Of a stretch of DNA of 64,000 nt, positions 17,556-26,183 are shown piece by piece (position 1 is the first letter of the stretch; the number at the start of each line of letters is the position of its first letter). A program made the position numbers and the translations under genes. The notes under the pieces are model-generated. The model was not told where the DNA came from, ran no database searches, and saw only the letters and a program-made list of their open reading frames with translations. Origin of the DNA: Acetobacterium sp. (GTDB taxonomy: Bacteria > Bacillota > Clostridia > Eubacteriales > Eubacteriaceae); NCBI RefSeq assembly GCF_030652775.1, contig NZ_JAUSPS010000070.1:1-64000 (forward strand), written 5' to 3'.

Positions 17556-20201
17556 TTATTTAACTTCATATTTTCTTTGAAAGAATTTTACGATTTCAAC
17601 AATTGGTATCACGACCACAGCAAGACCCATGGCGGCAAAATATTCAGTCAGACTGATGGGTTCAAATTCAAATGCGGCGGCAATGGCGGGGATGAAAATA
17701 ACTGCCGTTGTCAGCACTAAAGAAGCGGCCATCGCCAGGAACAAGAATTTATTCTGGTGCTGCATCTTAAAGATCGACTGACGTCGGCTACGCATATTCA
17801 GTGAGTGGAACATTTCGGCCATCGACAGGGTTAAAAATGCCATCGTCATGCCATCGGCACTTTCGGCAATTTCCCAGACTCCGGCTTCCATATAGTGGCC
17901 GACAAAATAAGCGATAATGGTCACCATCGCCACCATAACGCCCTGCCAGATCACATCGACCCCCAGACCGCGGGAGAAAATACCTTCTTTAGCTTCGCGG
18001 GGCGGATTCTTCATCGTGTCGGCTTCTTCACCTTCCATTCCTAGCGCAATGGCTGGGAAGGAGTCGGTGATCAGGTTGATCCAGAGTAAATGCACCGGTT
18101 TCAGGATGGTGAAGCCTAACAGAGTAGCAACAAAGATAGCGATAACTTCCGCCAGATTGGACGACAGCAGGAACTGAATGGCCTTGCGGATATTGTCATA
18201 AATACGGCGACCTTCCTCCACTGCATTGACAATTGTGGCAAAATTATCATCTGCCAGTACCATATCAGCGACATTTTTAGTCACATCCGTACCAGTTATC
18301 CCCATTCCAACCCCAATATCGGCGGTTTTAATTGACGGCGCATCGTTGACGCCGTCGCCGGTCATCGCCACGATCATTCCCTGATTCTGCCAAGCTTTGA
18401 CAATTCGTACCTTATGCTCCGGTTGAACCCGGGCATACACCGAATAGCTGCCAATGTCTATTTTAAACTGTTCTTCACTGATCTCATCCAATTGCGCCCC
18501 AGTGATGGCTTCTTTGGGATCGCTAATGATCCCCAATTGTTTGGCAATAGCAATGGCGGTATCTTTGTGATCTCCAGTGATCATCACCGGACGGATGCCG
18601 GCCGACTTGCATTGGCTAATAGCACCCTTGACTTCCGGACGGATCGGATCGATCATGCCGGTTAACCCGACGAAGCACAGCTGATGCTCCAGATAGTCTG
18701 GTGCCTGGTCTTCCGGCATGGTATCCCAGATGCGGAAGGCACTGGCCAGCACTCTAAGAGCCTGGCCTGCCAGGCGCTTATTTTCCTGCTTGATCGCTTC
18801 GCAAATGGCATCCGTAATCGGTAATTGGGCGTTGCCATCCCAGTAGGTGGTACAGCGGGAGATGAGCACATCCGGGGCTCCTTTAACATACTGGGTAAAA
18901 CTGCCGTCTGCCATTTTGTGAATGGTACTCATCAGTTTTCGGCCGGAGTCAAAGGGTGCTTCCCCAACCCGTGGTGTTTGGGCTTCCATATCACTCTTTC
19001 TCAAACCCAGCGAAAAACCGTAATTGACCAGAGCGGCCTCCGTGGGTTCTCCTTCAGCCTTGTTTTCTTCATTCAAACGGGCATCATTACACAGCGCCAT
19101 GGTTCGGCCCAACAACGGTTCATCAAAACCGAAATGATCCACCACTGTCATCTTGTTCTGGGTCAGAGTTCCGGTTTTATCGGAACAGATCACCTGGGTA
19201 CAACCCAGGGTTTCAACGGCGGTCAGTTTACGGATTACTGCTTTTTCTTTGGCCATATTGGTTACGCCAATCGAAAGAACAATGGTGACCACTGCGGCCA
19301 GACCTTCGGGAATGGCGGCAACCGCCAGCGATACCGCCACCATAAAGGTATTTAATACGCCAATTCCGGTAATTCCTTCACCCAGATATAAGCGCACCAG
19401 GCTCAGAGCAAAGATGAAAATACAGATTCCCAGCACCAGCCAGCTTAACACCTTACTTAACTGATTAAGCTTGATCTGTAGCGGTGTCGCATGTTCTTTG
19501 GCCTGGGTAATGGCGTCGGCAATCTTACCCATTTCGGTTTTCATGCCGGTGGCCACAACCGTTGCTGAACCCCGGCCATATACCACGGCACTGCCCATGT
19601 AGACCATGTTCTTGCGATCACCCAGGGAAATGTCTTTTTGATCCCCCAGATTAAGTGCACAAATCACTTTACCGACCGGGACACTTTCTCCGGTCAGAGC
19701 CGCTTCTTCAATTTTTAGGCTGGCGCTCTCCAGCAGCCTGGCGTCCGCTGGTACTGAATCTCCAGCTTCCAGCAAGATTACATCCCCAACTACCAGGTCT
19801 TCAGTTTTGATTTCCTGAATTTTGCCATCCCGCATCACCCGGGAGGTGGCTGCGGAAATGGCCTGAAGCGCTTCGATAGCTTTTTCAGCCTTGCTTTCCT
19901 GATAAACACCTAACACTGAATTGATAATGACCACCGCCATAATGATGATCACATCCGCAAATGATTCGCCTGAATAGGCCGCAGTAATTCCCGAAATAAT
20001 GGCAGCTGCAATCAGGATCACAATCATCGGATCTTTTAATTGATTCAGCAGTCGCACCGCCACTGAATCTTTCCTGGCTTCGTCCAGTTTGTTTTTGCCG
20101 TTTTCTTCCAGCCTCTTGCTGGCCTCGGCCTGGGAGATCCCTTCTCTCCCGGAGTTTAACTCCTTTAGAACTTCTTCCGAAGTCTGCAAATACGTCTTCA
20201 T
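17556..20201 (-). CDS. P-type cation-transporting ATPase (Ca2+/Mn2+ exporter type)
   Basis: An 881-aa P2A-type ATPase, SERCA/PMR1-like. Seen: cation N-terminal domain, TGES in the actuator domain (about residue 170), TM4 with IPEGL (about 294), the phosphorylation motif SDKTGTLTQ (Asp about 344), nucleotide-binding KGAPD, TGDH and MTGDGVNDAPS (about 612), and six C-terminal TM helices with the WINLITD segment. ATP drives export of a divalent cation across the cytoplasmic membrane. The ATG at 20201 follows AAAGGAGG; the longer frame only reads through the leader. The 5' leader carries a yybP-ykoY-type element and a terminator, which points to Mn2+ as a physiological substrate or signal rather than Ca2+ alone. 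Confidence 0.92.
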   Translation of the reverse strand: MKTYLQTSEEVLKELNSGREGISQAEASKRLEENGKNKLDEARKDSVAVRLLNQLKDPMIVILIAAAIISGITAAYSGESFADVIIIMAVVIINSVLGVYQESKAEKAIEALQAISAATSRVMRDGKIQEIKTEDLVVGDVILLEAGDSVPADARLLESASLKIEEAALTGESVPVGKVICALNLGDQKDISLGDRKNMVYMGSAVVYGRGSATVVATGMKTEMGKIADAITQAKEHATPLQIKLNQLSKVLSWLVLGICIFIFALSLVRLYLGEGITGIGVLNTFMVAVSLAVAAIPEGLAAVVTIVLSIGVTNMAKEKAVIRKLTAVETLGCTQVICSDKTGTLTQNKMTVVDHFGFDEPLLGRTMALCNDARLNEENKAEGEPTEAALVNYGFSLGLRKSDMEAQTPRVGEAPFDSGRKLMSTIHKMADGSFTQYVKGAPDVLISRCTTYWDGNAQLPITDAICEAIKQENKRLAGQALRVLASAFRIWDTMPEDQAPDYLEHQLCFVGLTGMIDPIRPEVKGAISQCKSAGIRPVMITGDHKDTAIAIAKQLGIISDPKEAITGAQLDEISEEQFKIDIGSYSVYARVQPEHKVRIVKAWQNQGMIVAMTGDGVNDAPSIKTADIGVGMGITGTDVTKNVADMVLADDNFATIVNAVEEGRRIYDNIRKAIQFLLSSNLAEVIAIFVATLLGFTILKPVHLLWINLITDSFPAIALGMEGEEADTMKNPPREAKEGIFSRGLGVDVIWQGVMVAMVTIIAYFVGHYMEAGVWEIAESADGMTMAFLTLSMAEMFHSLNMRSRRQSIFKMQHQNKFLFLAMAASLVLTTAVIFIPAIAAAFEFEPISLTEYFAAMGLAVVVIPIVEIVKFFQRKYEVK

Positions 20202-20232
20202 CCAATCCTCCTTTAAGAATAATTTTTGGCAT

Positions 20233-20259
20233 AAAAAAACCAGATGCCTCTGCACCTGG
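20233..20259 (-). terminator. Leader terminator in front of the P-type ATPase
   Basis: Minus-strand stem CCAGGTGC / GCATCTGG (one G-U pair) with a four-base loop and seven T, located between the aptamer-like element and the ATPase start codon. Its left arm is complementary to ACCTGG inside the aptamer, so alternative pairing could control read-through. Confidence 0.82.
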
Positions 20260-20284
20260 AAAAAATAACCCAAGTACAGAAAAA

Positions 20285-20375
20285 CTGTACATGAGTCTCA
20301 CTCATTAAGATAAGCCAGGTATTCCTACCATGCATGTTGACTTATCACGCAAATCGCGCAAATTACTCCCTCATA
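20285..20375 (-). promoter_or_regulatory. yybP-ykoY-type Mn2+ riboswitch aptamer
   Basis: The leader RNA of the P-type ATPase shows the hallmarks of this class in order: a P1 arm ATGAG, the conserved GGGAGTA loop (about 20370-20364), a GTCAACATGCA junction segment, a small GGTA/TACC hairpin, and the GTGAGAC loop (about 20301-20295) closing onto CTCAT. A hairpin GTACAG/CTGTAC and then an intrinsic terminator follow. Known family members bind Mn2+ and activate exporters, including P-type ATPases. The assignment is by motif recognition and was not checked with a covariance model. Confidence 0.75.
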
Positions 20376-20391
20376 ACTGCTTCATTTTACC

Positions 20392-20425
20392 CCGGCGCAT
20401 TATCTTTGTCAAGATAATGCGCCGG
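20392..20425. terminator. Strong GC-rich hairpin between protease and riboswitch
   Basis: A perfect 14-bp stem (CCGGCGCATTATCT and its complement) encloses a six-base loop. T6 follows on the plus strand and AAAAAAT precedes it on the minus side. It sits 10 bp past the stop of the minus-strand protease gene and immediately upstream of the ATPase leader, so it probably insulates the two minus-strand units even though the minus-strand T tract is poor. Confidence 0.6.
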
Positions 20426-20435
20426 ATTTTTTATG

Positions 20436-22337
20436 TTAATTGTTTTCAAGATATGGTTGTGCCGTGGGTCCAGGTGCCGTTGAGCCTTTTGGCAGTAGCT
20501 GAATCTCGATCGCTTCCAAGCGGTAACCAAATCCGGCGGTACCTGCTTCAGCCCCATTTTGGGCCCAATCCATCCAGCCGATATTTTCGGCATGGACCCG
20601 GTAATACACGTCGAACTGGTCGGCATCAGTACCGGTTAACTGGATTTTAATGGCTTCCAATCGCAACGATTCTCCCGTCGTTCCACTCATGACACCATTG
20701 CTACGATAATCCAGCCAGCCCTGGTTTTGTACATGGGAGCGATATTCAATACCCAGATCATAGCCACTGGTATCCATTTTTATTTCAATCCCTTCCAGCC
20801 GCAAGGATTCCCCGAAGGTACCGCTGATCCCGCCGTTGCTAAGCCAATTCTGCCAGCCCTGATCCTGGACATGGGTACGGTAGAGACAATTGGCAAAGGT
20901 ATCCCGACTTTGGGTAAAGGCTTTGATACATACATTACTGTTATCTTTTTTAGAGGTATCATACCAACCGCCAGTTCCCGTGTTGCTGGTAAAACTCTCT
21001 CCGGGGTTGGCGCTGGCAGCACTGCTGTATTCGGCAACCAGGCTTTCAACCGGCACTGACTCATTGGTTCCCGGCGTTCTGAATTTGATAACTACTGCAA
21101 ACTTCTGACCGGCCACCAGCCCCACCGGATTGTCGAGATCGATGGTATAATAACCACCGCACTCGAAGGTTGCGGTCTGAGTGGTTCTCAAGGTGCCGCT
21201 GTTTGGCTTGCCATCATTGACATCGGTATAGACCGTGATCTCAGCCGTTGTTCCGGGGGTTAATGCATAGGTACTCACTGCAGTCAGATTATCGCTAGCC
21301 GCTGCCGTATAAATGTTGGCTCCCCAGGCGGTGTTGTCCCCATCCGGATATCCCATCGCCGAGATGTTACCCAATGGATCATACTGATAAATCTGACTGT
21401 AATTATCAGTGGCTTGGGCATTGTGAAAGGCTGTCACATTGCTGCCGGCATAGCTATCATAATAAGACATGTAGAAGTAACCACCGTCACCCCAGTCAGA
21501 TCCCCAGCTATTACGGATAATCCAGGCGCCATCGCCATCAGGTTTTTTATTAAAATTGTTGCGGCTGTAATTGTCATCCCAGCCGACAATCACGACATCG
21601 TGATCGGGTTTTTCTTCGCCATCATAGAAAAAAGCGGCGTTGTTACTATTATAATATTCTTCGCCGTCCAATGGTACCGAATACATCGAGGTGTAAAGCG
21701 CCCCGCCATCCATCAGAGCCTGCTTGATGGCCGATGGTAAGTTGGGGATCGAAACTACTTCCTGAACATGATAAATAGGCAATAGTCCAGTTTTTTTTGG
21801 GGTGTCATAGGGGTCACTGCTTTCACTGACCGGACCACTCCACCGCGCCAGATAAGCAGTGGCCATGGTATAGTTCCCCCCCTCATCAGGGGTCCCATCA
21901 AAACCGCTATTCCACATCAGGTTGTTTTCTGACAGATCGACCGTTGTGTCTTTTTTAAGATAGGATTCCATCGAAGCCAGGCTGGCAAAGGCCCAGCAGC
22001 TGCCATAATCACCCTGGTTGCGGATGTCTGTAATTCGTCCTGTGACCCGGAGATCGTAGGTAATCGGGAGCGTTGCGGACGAAGCTATTGTGGTATCGCC
22101 CGTTTCTTCATTGCGTTGCAATGGTGGGGGGATGTACCCCCGGGAATGTCCATCGATCGTGGCACTATTAACTGTTCCCGAATTGTTGTCATTCAAGTAT
22201 TGGACAAAAGCCGGGTTTAAGGGCGCCGCTGTCGGCTCAGTGATTTCTTCCAAAGCCCAGGCACTGCCCGGGATCAAAACAGTCAGCATTAAGCTGACAA
22301 ACAGCAATGACAGTGATTTTTTGAAATTATTTTCCAT
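20436..22337 (-). CDS. Secreted C1A papain-like cysteine protease with three ChW repeats
   Basis: A 633-aa secreted protein. The signal peptide (about residues 1-29, ending GSAWA) is followed by a mature papain-fold domain. The catalytic Cys lies in NQGDYGSCWAFAS (about residue 113), His in HDVVIVGWDD (about 245) and Asn in IIRNSWGSDWG (about 275). A beta-rich lectin-like region (about 320-475) precedes three C-terminal ChW repeats of about 50 aa, each with the H-x-Q/E-N/D-x-G-W core and a GTxGxSLRLEAI motif. ChW repeats are thought to bind the cell surface in clostridia. GGAG precedes the ATG at 22337. It is probably co-transcribed with the small upstream gene. It likely degrades extracellular proteins or peptides. 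Confidence 0.92.
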   Translation of the reverse strand: MENNFKKSLSLLFVSLMLTVLIPGSAWALEEITEPTAAPLNPAFVQYLNDNNSGTVNSATIDGHSRGYIPPPLQRNEETGDTTIASSATLPITYDLRVTGRITDIRNQGDYGSCWAFASLASMESYLKKDTTVDLSENNLMWNSGFDGTPDEGGNYTMATAYLARWSGPVSESSDPYDTPKKTGLLPIYHVQEVVSIPNLPSAIKQALMDGGALYTSMYSVPLDGEEYYNSNNAAFFYDGEEKPDHDVVIVGWDDNYSRNNFNKKPDGDGAWIIRNSWGSDWGDGGYFYMSYYDSYAGSNVTAFHNAQATDNYSQIYQYDPLGNISAMGYPDGDNTAWGANIYTAAASDNLTAVSTYALTPGTTAEITVYTDVNDGKPNSGTLRTTQTATFECGGYYTIDLDNPVGLVAGQKFAVVIKFRTPGTNESVPVESLVAEYSSAASANPGESFTSNTGTGGWYDTSKKDNSNVCIKAFTQSRDTFANCLYRTHVQDQGWQNWLSNGGISGTFGESLRLEGIEIKMDTSGYDLGIEYRSHVQNQGWLDYRSNGVMSGTTGESLRLEAIKIQLTGTDADQFDVYYRVHAENIGWMDWAQNGAEAGTAGFGYRLEAIEIQLLPKGSTAPGPTAQPYLENN

Positions 22338-22379
22338 TTTCGCTCCTTTTCTCTTCATTTGACCTTTTCTTTATGTTGT

Positions 22380-22607
22380 TTACTCCGCTGATTCTCCAGT
22401 TCCCGGATTCTTTCCAGATTCGATTTTATCAAGCAAACCGTTGAATTTTTCGGTAAGGGTGTCAACGTTGGTCTTCAATTCGTCATCTCCCGGGGTACAG
22501 TTCCCGGGGAAGCCGTAGATCCGACCGCTACCCACTTCTTTCAATAAAAAAAGAATCTCAGCGATTTCCTGGGCGAATTTATTTCTGATATCTGTAACTT
22601 TAGCCAT
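22380..22607 (-). CDS. Small acidic protein of unknown function
   Basis: A 75-aa soluble protein, helical at its N-terminus (residues 1-27) with a single Cys (about residue 37, in GNCTPGDDE) and a Gly/Ser/Glu-rich tail. There is no signal peptide. The GGAGG start signal is strong. The stop lies 42 bp upstream of the protease start, so the two are probably co-transcribed. An inverted repeat (TTAGTGT-N7-ACACTAA) sits 24 bp upstream of its ATG as a candidate operator. I do not recognise a family. Confidence 0.65.
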   Translation of the reverse strand: MAKVTDIRNKFAQEIAEILFLLKEVGSGRIYGFPGNCTPGDDELKTNVDTLTEKFNGLLDKIESGKNPGTGESAE

Positions 22608-22630
22608 TATTTCCTCCTGATAACTATTTT

Positions 22631-22651
22631 TTAGTGTTATTTAGACACTAA
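22631..22651 (-). promoter_or_regulatory. Inverted repeat, candidate operator
   Basis: A perfect 7-7-7 inverted repeat (TTAGTGT, seven bases, ACACTAA) lies directly upstream of the small-protein/protease unit and after the preceding terminator. The geometry fits a dimeric repressor site. The regulator is unknown. Confidence 0.4.
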
Positions 22652-22664
22652 TAAAAAAGTAATT

Positions 22665-22757
22665 TTAGCCACTCTGATCAAAAAAACAACCGCCGGATTT
22701 AACGGCGGTCATCTTTTTCTGATCAAAAACCAGTGTTTTAATAATCATTGTGATCAT
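22665..22757 (-). CDS. Possible 30-aa peptide spanning a terminator
   Basis: An ATG with a near-ideal GGGAGG site six bases upstream opens a 30-codon frame (begins MITMIIKTLVF, ends CFFDQSG). The rho-independent terminator at 22680-22710 lies inside its last third and the T tract encodes Phe-Phe. A terminated transcript would have no stop codon, so this may be a regulatory leader or simply coincidence. Confidence 0.25.
   Translation of the reverse strand: MITMIIKTLVFDQKKMTAVKSGGCFFDQSG
22680..22710 (-). terminator. Intrinsic terminator of the cytoplasmic chemoreceptor gene
   Basis: Minus-strand arms ACCGCCG / CGGCGGT enclose a seven-base loop and are followed shortly by seven T, about 110 bp past the chemoreceptor stop codon. 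Confidence 0.8.
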
Positions 22758-22818
22758 GATAAACCTCCCATTATTCTATTCTAGGAAGTTATACCCCATA
22801 ATCCAGTTTTTTAACATT

Positions 22819-24717
22819 CTACATAACTTCCCGGATCACATCGTATTTAGCATCATCACTTTCCACAAAGCCTTCCACGGGGGATTTGATATTTGGCGCT
22901 TTCACATACTCTACAAATGCCTGTCTTAAAAGATCCGAAAACTCTTTTGGCAATTTCAGATTTACGGCAATCGCATCCTTGGGAATGTCCGGGGTTTTCG
23001 AAATGATCCGGAACTCATCCAGGTTAACGCCGCTTTTTTGTGCCTCTTCCAAGGCTTCGCTATAAGTGGCTCCAGCATCATATTCCCGCGATAGTACCGC
23101 TTTAATTACACTGTCATGGCTGCCCAGATAGGAAGTCTTACTGAAAATCGTTTTGGGATTCAGGCCATCGGATTTAATACTATGCTGGGCATAGAGATAT
23201 CCCGAGGCGCTGCCTTCATCCACATAAGCAAAGCTGCGGCCTTTTAATCCACTTAAACTGCTGATACCACTGTCTTTTCGAGTGATAATGCAACCATTAT
23301 AAGACACCTTTCCATAAACTTTTGGGGTTACCAATGGTTCGATACCGATTTTTTCATGAGCATTAACATAGGCAAAAGGTGAGAACCAGGCCACATCAAT
23401 GATGCCTTCCTTCATGCCTTCACTCAGAGCATCATAATCCTTGACGATCATGGTACGCACCTTATAGCCGATTTTTTTGAAAACCGCATTTAAGATCGGC
23501 ACGTACATGGTTTTAATGTTTTCCGGCGAGGTAAAGGGATTGACCCCAAAAATAATTTCATTCTTATTTTTATTCTTGGCAGTGAGTTTCTGAACATTGC
23601 TGGCCATCTCTGAAAGCTTGGTACAGTAATTCAACAATTCAATATTCTTTGACTTCTGCGTCACAATGGTGCTGATCGTATTGGTGGTTACCCGGTGAGT
23701 GGTATCCACCGCATCGGACACCTTGGCGATCGAGGACTGGATACCATGAGAGGTATTTACTTGGAGACTGGAAATCTCTTTGATTTCATTCATGGAGTGG
23801 TTTAACTCAATCAAAACTTTCTGTATTTCTTCGATGACATCCCCGGATTTCTGGGCAGCATTTTCAATATCTCTGGTTCGGATGGTACACCGTTCAATGG
23901 ATTTATTGGAACGATCGACTTCCACAATCACCTGATTGACAATCTGTTCGATTTCGGTGGCAAAGGTAGCGGTGCTGTCAGATAGCCTTTTAATTTCTTC
24001 TGCCACTACAGAAAATCCTTTACCAGCGGCTCCGGCCCGGGCAGCCTCAATGCTGGCATTCAGAGCCAGAAGATTGGTCTGCCGGGAAATATCCTTGATA
24101 TAATCGACAAACTTGCTGATCTGTTTGGACGAGCCGTCCAATTCGGTATTAATACCAGAGGCCTGTTTCACCCCATCAATCAGATCCAGCAGCAGATCGG
24201 AGATGCTTTCGATGGTGGATCGATTCTCGTTAAGCATATCAACCGAATGACTGGAGTTCTCTTCGATTCTGACAATATTCCCCTGAAGCTTGTTGGATAC
24301 CTGGGTGAAATTATTAATTTCCGAATTGATCTCATAGGTGCTGGCGGCATTTTCCTCACTGAGTTTAGCAATTTCATCAGCTTGGGCGACGATGGTGTTA
24401 AAGACTTTGACATTTTCTTCGGAAAACCAGCTCAGCTTTTTAATATCAAAGTCCATTGTCTCCAGCAGTGAAAAAAGCTCGCTGTTGACATTATCCTTTT
24501 CCTCGTCTTCGATGGGTGCTTCTTTTTCTGCCATGGCGGTGAGCAGATTTAAAATGCTGTTGATCGTGGCTTTGTTTTCATTTAATATTTCCACTGACTG
24601 AGCCGAGCTTTCTTCCAGGGTCATGATATTTCTTTTTAGCTCGTCTGAGGTTTGAACAATGGTTTTGACCTCCTGGTGGATACTATCCAAATTGATTTCA
24701 TTTTTAATTTCTTCCAT
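22819..24717 (-). CDS. Cytoplasmic MCP-type signalling protein fused to PhnD-like binding domain
   Basis: A 632-aa protein with no signal peptide and no TM segment. The N-terminal 370 residues are coiled-coil MCP signalling domain with the hairpin core ([20 protein letters not shown], about residues 212-231) and repeated heptads including a short duplicated N-terminal coil. Residues about 390-632 match the PhnD/phosphonate-type periplasmic binding fold ([47 protein letters not shown]). Such binding domains normally lie outside the cell, so here it would sense a cytoplasmic phosphonate, phosphate ester or similar ligand. The gene begins 34 bp after the aminopeptidase gene. The ligand and the partner kinase are unknown. 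Confidence 0.85.
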   Translation of the reverse strand: MEEIKNEINLDSIHQEVKTIVQTSDELKRNIMTLEESSAQSVEILNENKATINSILNLLTAMAEKEAPIEDEEKDNVNSELFSLLETMDFDIKKLSWFSEENVKVFNTIVAQADEIAKLSEENAASTYEINSEINNFTQVSNKLQGNIVRIEENSSHSVDMLNENRSTIESISDLLLDLIDGVKQASGINTELDGSSKQISKFVDYIKDISRQTNLLALNASIEAARAGAAGKGFSVVAEEIKRLSDSTATFATEIEQIVNQVIVEVDRSNKSIERCTIRTRDIENAAQKSGDVIEEIQKVLIELNHSMNEIKEISSLQVNTSHGIQSSIAKVSDAVDTTHRVTTNTISTIVTQKSKNIELLNYCTKLSEMASNVQKLTAKNKNKNEIIFGVNPFTSPENIKTMYVPILNAVFKKIGYKVRTMIVKDYDALSEGMKEGIIDVAWFSPFAYVNAHEKIGIEPLVTPKVYGKVSYNGCIITRKDSGISSLSGLKGRSFAYVDEGSASGYLYAQHSIKSDGLNPKTIFSKTSYLGSHDSVIKAVLSREYDAGATYSEALEEAQKSGVNLDEFRIISKTPDIPKDAIAVNLKLPKEFSDLLRQAFVEYVKAPNIKSPVEGFVESDDAKYDVIREVM

Positions 24718-24751
24718 GATCTGTCTCCGTTCTCAAATTTATAATGACATT

Positions 24752-25981
24752 TTACGCCCAGTTTCCTTCTTTAAAAATACATCTTTCCTGACCATCTTTG
24801 GTAATGCCGGTGATTTCCAAATCTTTGGTACCGATCATAAAATCCACATGCGTATCCGATTGATTGCCACCAGCGGCAATCAGTTCTTCTTTGGTCATCT
24901 TGCCGCCATCCCGGATATTGGTCGGATAACATTCTCCCAGGGCAAAATGGCAGGCAGCATTTTCATCAAACAGGGTATCGTAGAAAAGAATCCCGGTATT
25001 AGAAATCGGTGAATCGTAGGGAACCAGTGCCACTTCTCCCAACCGCCTCGATCCCTCGTCGGTTTCAATCAGGATTTTGAGGTATTCCTCACCTTTTTCC
25101 GCCTGATAGTCAGTTACCTTGCCGTCATGAAAGGTCAGGCTGAAATTCTCGATCAGGTTTCCCTGATAGGAAAGAGGTAGCGCTGAAACCAATGTACCTT
25201 CAGCCCGGTAACAGTCTGGAGCGGTAAAGATCTCTTCGGTGGGCATGTTGGCAAAAAAATAAACCTGATCCGGGGTAAACTCGCCGCCGCCTTCCCAAAT
25301 ATGATCTTTTTGAAGTCCCACAGTAAAATCAGTGCCGATGCTGTTTTTGTAGCGAAGGGTGTCAAAATGAGCATCATTAAGGATTCGGCATTTTTCGGAA
25401 AGCCTGGCTTTGTGGTCATTCCAGGCTTTGACAGCGTCGCCTTCGCCAATGCGCACAGCATCAAAGATGGCATCCCAGAGCTTTACAATCGCTTCCTGTT
25501 CATAAAGCTCAGGAAATACCTTCATTGCCCATTTGGCCTCAGGGACAGCCGCCACACACCACTGAAATTCGCTGTTCATCATTTTTTTGTAATAAGGCTC
25601 AAATGCTTTAGCCGAGGCTTTGCTGCTGGTTTGCAACTTCTCACTGGCCACCCCTTTATAGGCCTCTGGATCGTTGCCGACAATGGAAATCACCGCCGCT
25701 TTCTGTTGGGCATAATAGTTCCGGGATTCGGCCAGCCAATTAGGGATGTTCCGCAAAACATCCAGGCTCACGTTATCAAAACGGAGTCGGCTGGTTTTGA
25801 TATCGTTCCAGAAGACGATTACATCTCTAGCTCCAGCTTTGTATGCCTCAGCAACGATCATTCGTCCAAATTCAAAATTTTCAACCGAACAATTCACAAC
25901 CGTCAATTGATCCTTTTGCACATTTGCCCCAGTTCGGACAACGAGTCGGGCATATTCCCTTAATTTTTCCATATGATCCAT
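24752..25981 (-). CDS. M29-family metallo-aminopeptidase
   Basis: A 409-aa cytoplasmic aminopeptidase of the AmpS/PepS/thermophilic aminopeptidase family, releasing N-terminal residues from peptides using a co-catalytic metal pair. Seen: the N-terminal ARLVVRTGANVQKDQLT segment, GGEFTPDQV, NFSLTFHDGKVTDY, the metal-ligand region ALGECYPTNIR and the C-terminal DTHVDFMIGTKDLEITG motif with His and Asp ligands. The length is normal. The ATG at 25981 follows AGGAAA; the longer frame is an AT-rich leader. It precedes the chemoreceptor-PhnD gene by 34 bp and may be co-transcribed with it. Confidence 0.92.
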   Translation of the reverse strand: MDHMEKLREYARLVVRTGANVQKDQLTVVNCSVENFEFGRMIVAEAYKAGARDVIVFWNDIKTSRLRFDNVSLDVLRNIPNWLAESRNYYAQQKAAVISIVGNDPEAYKGVASEKLQTSSKASAKAFEPYYKKMMNSEFQWCVAAVPEAKWAMKVFPELYEQEAIVKLWDAIFDAVRIGEGDAVKAWNDHKARLSEKCRILNDAHFDTLRYKNSIGTDFTVGLQKDHIWEGGGEFTPDQVYFFANMPTEEIFTAPDCYRAEGTLVSALPLSYQGNLIENFSLTFHDGKVTDYQAEKGEEYLKILIETDEGSRRLGEVALVPYDSPISNTGILFYDTLFDENAACHFALGECYPTNIRDGGKMTKEELIAAGGNQSDTHVDFMIGTKDLEITGITKDGQERCIFKEGNWA

Positions 25982-26183
25982 TTGTGTTTCCTCTTTTTCT
26001 TTTGTATCGTTACAAAATCCGACATTTTTTTGTAAAATTATTATTTTTATTTTTTTGCGCACTTATGATAAAAATTATATCACTTTCATCAAATAAAGAA
26101 ACAAGAAAAATTTGCCAAAAGCACTTTATCTTAATTTCAACTGGGAACAATTTGTCAACGATTGACCGCTAATCCTCTTTCAA

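Noticed and set aside
17556-20201. Simple Ca2+ ATPase annotation
   Set aside because: Not excluded, but the yybP-ykoY-type leader makes Mn2+ the better-supported signal.
20392-20425. 14-bp hairpin as part of the riboswitch
   Set aside because: It lies upstream of the GGGAGTA-bearing aptamer and is better explained as a boundary terminator of the protease gene.
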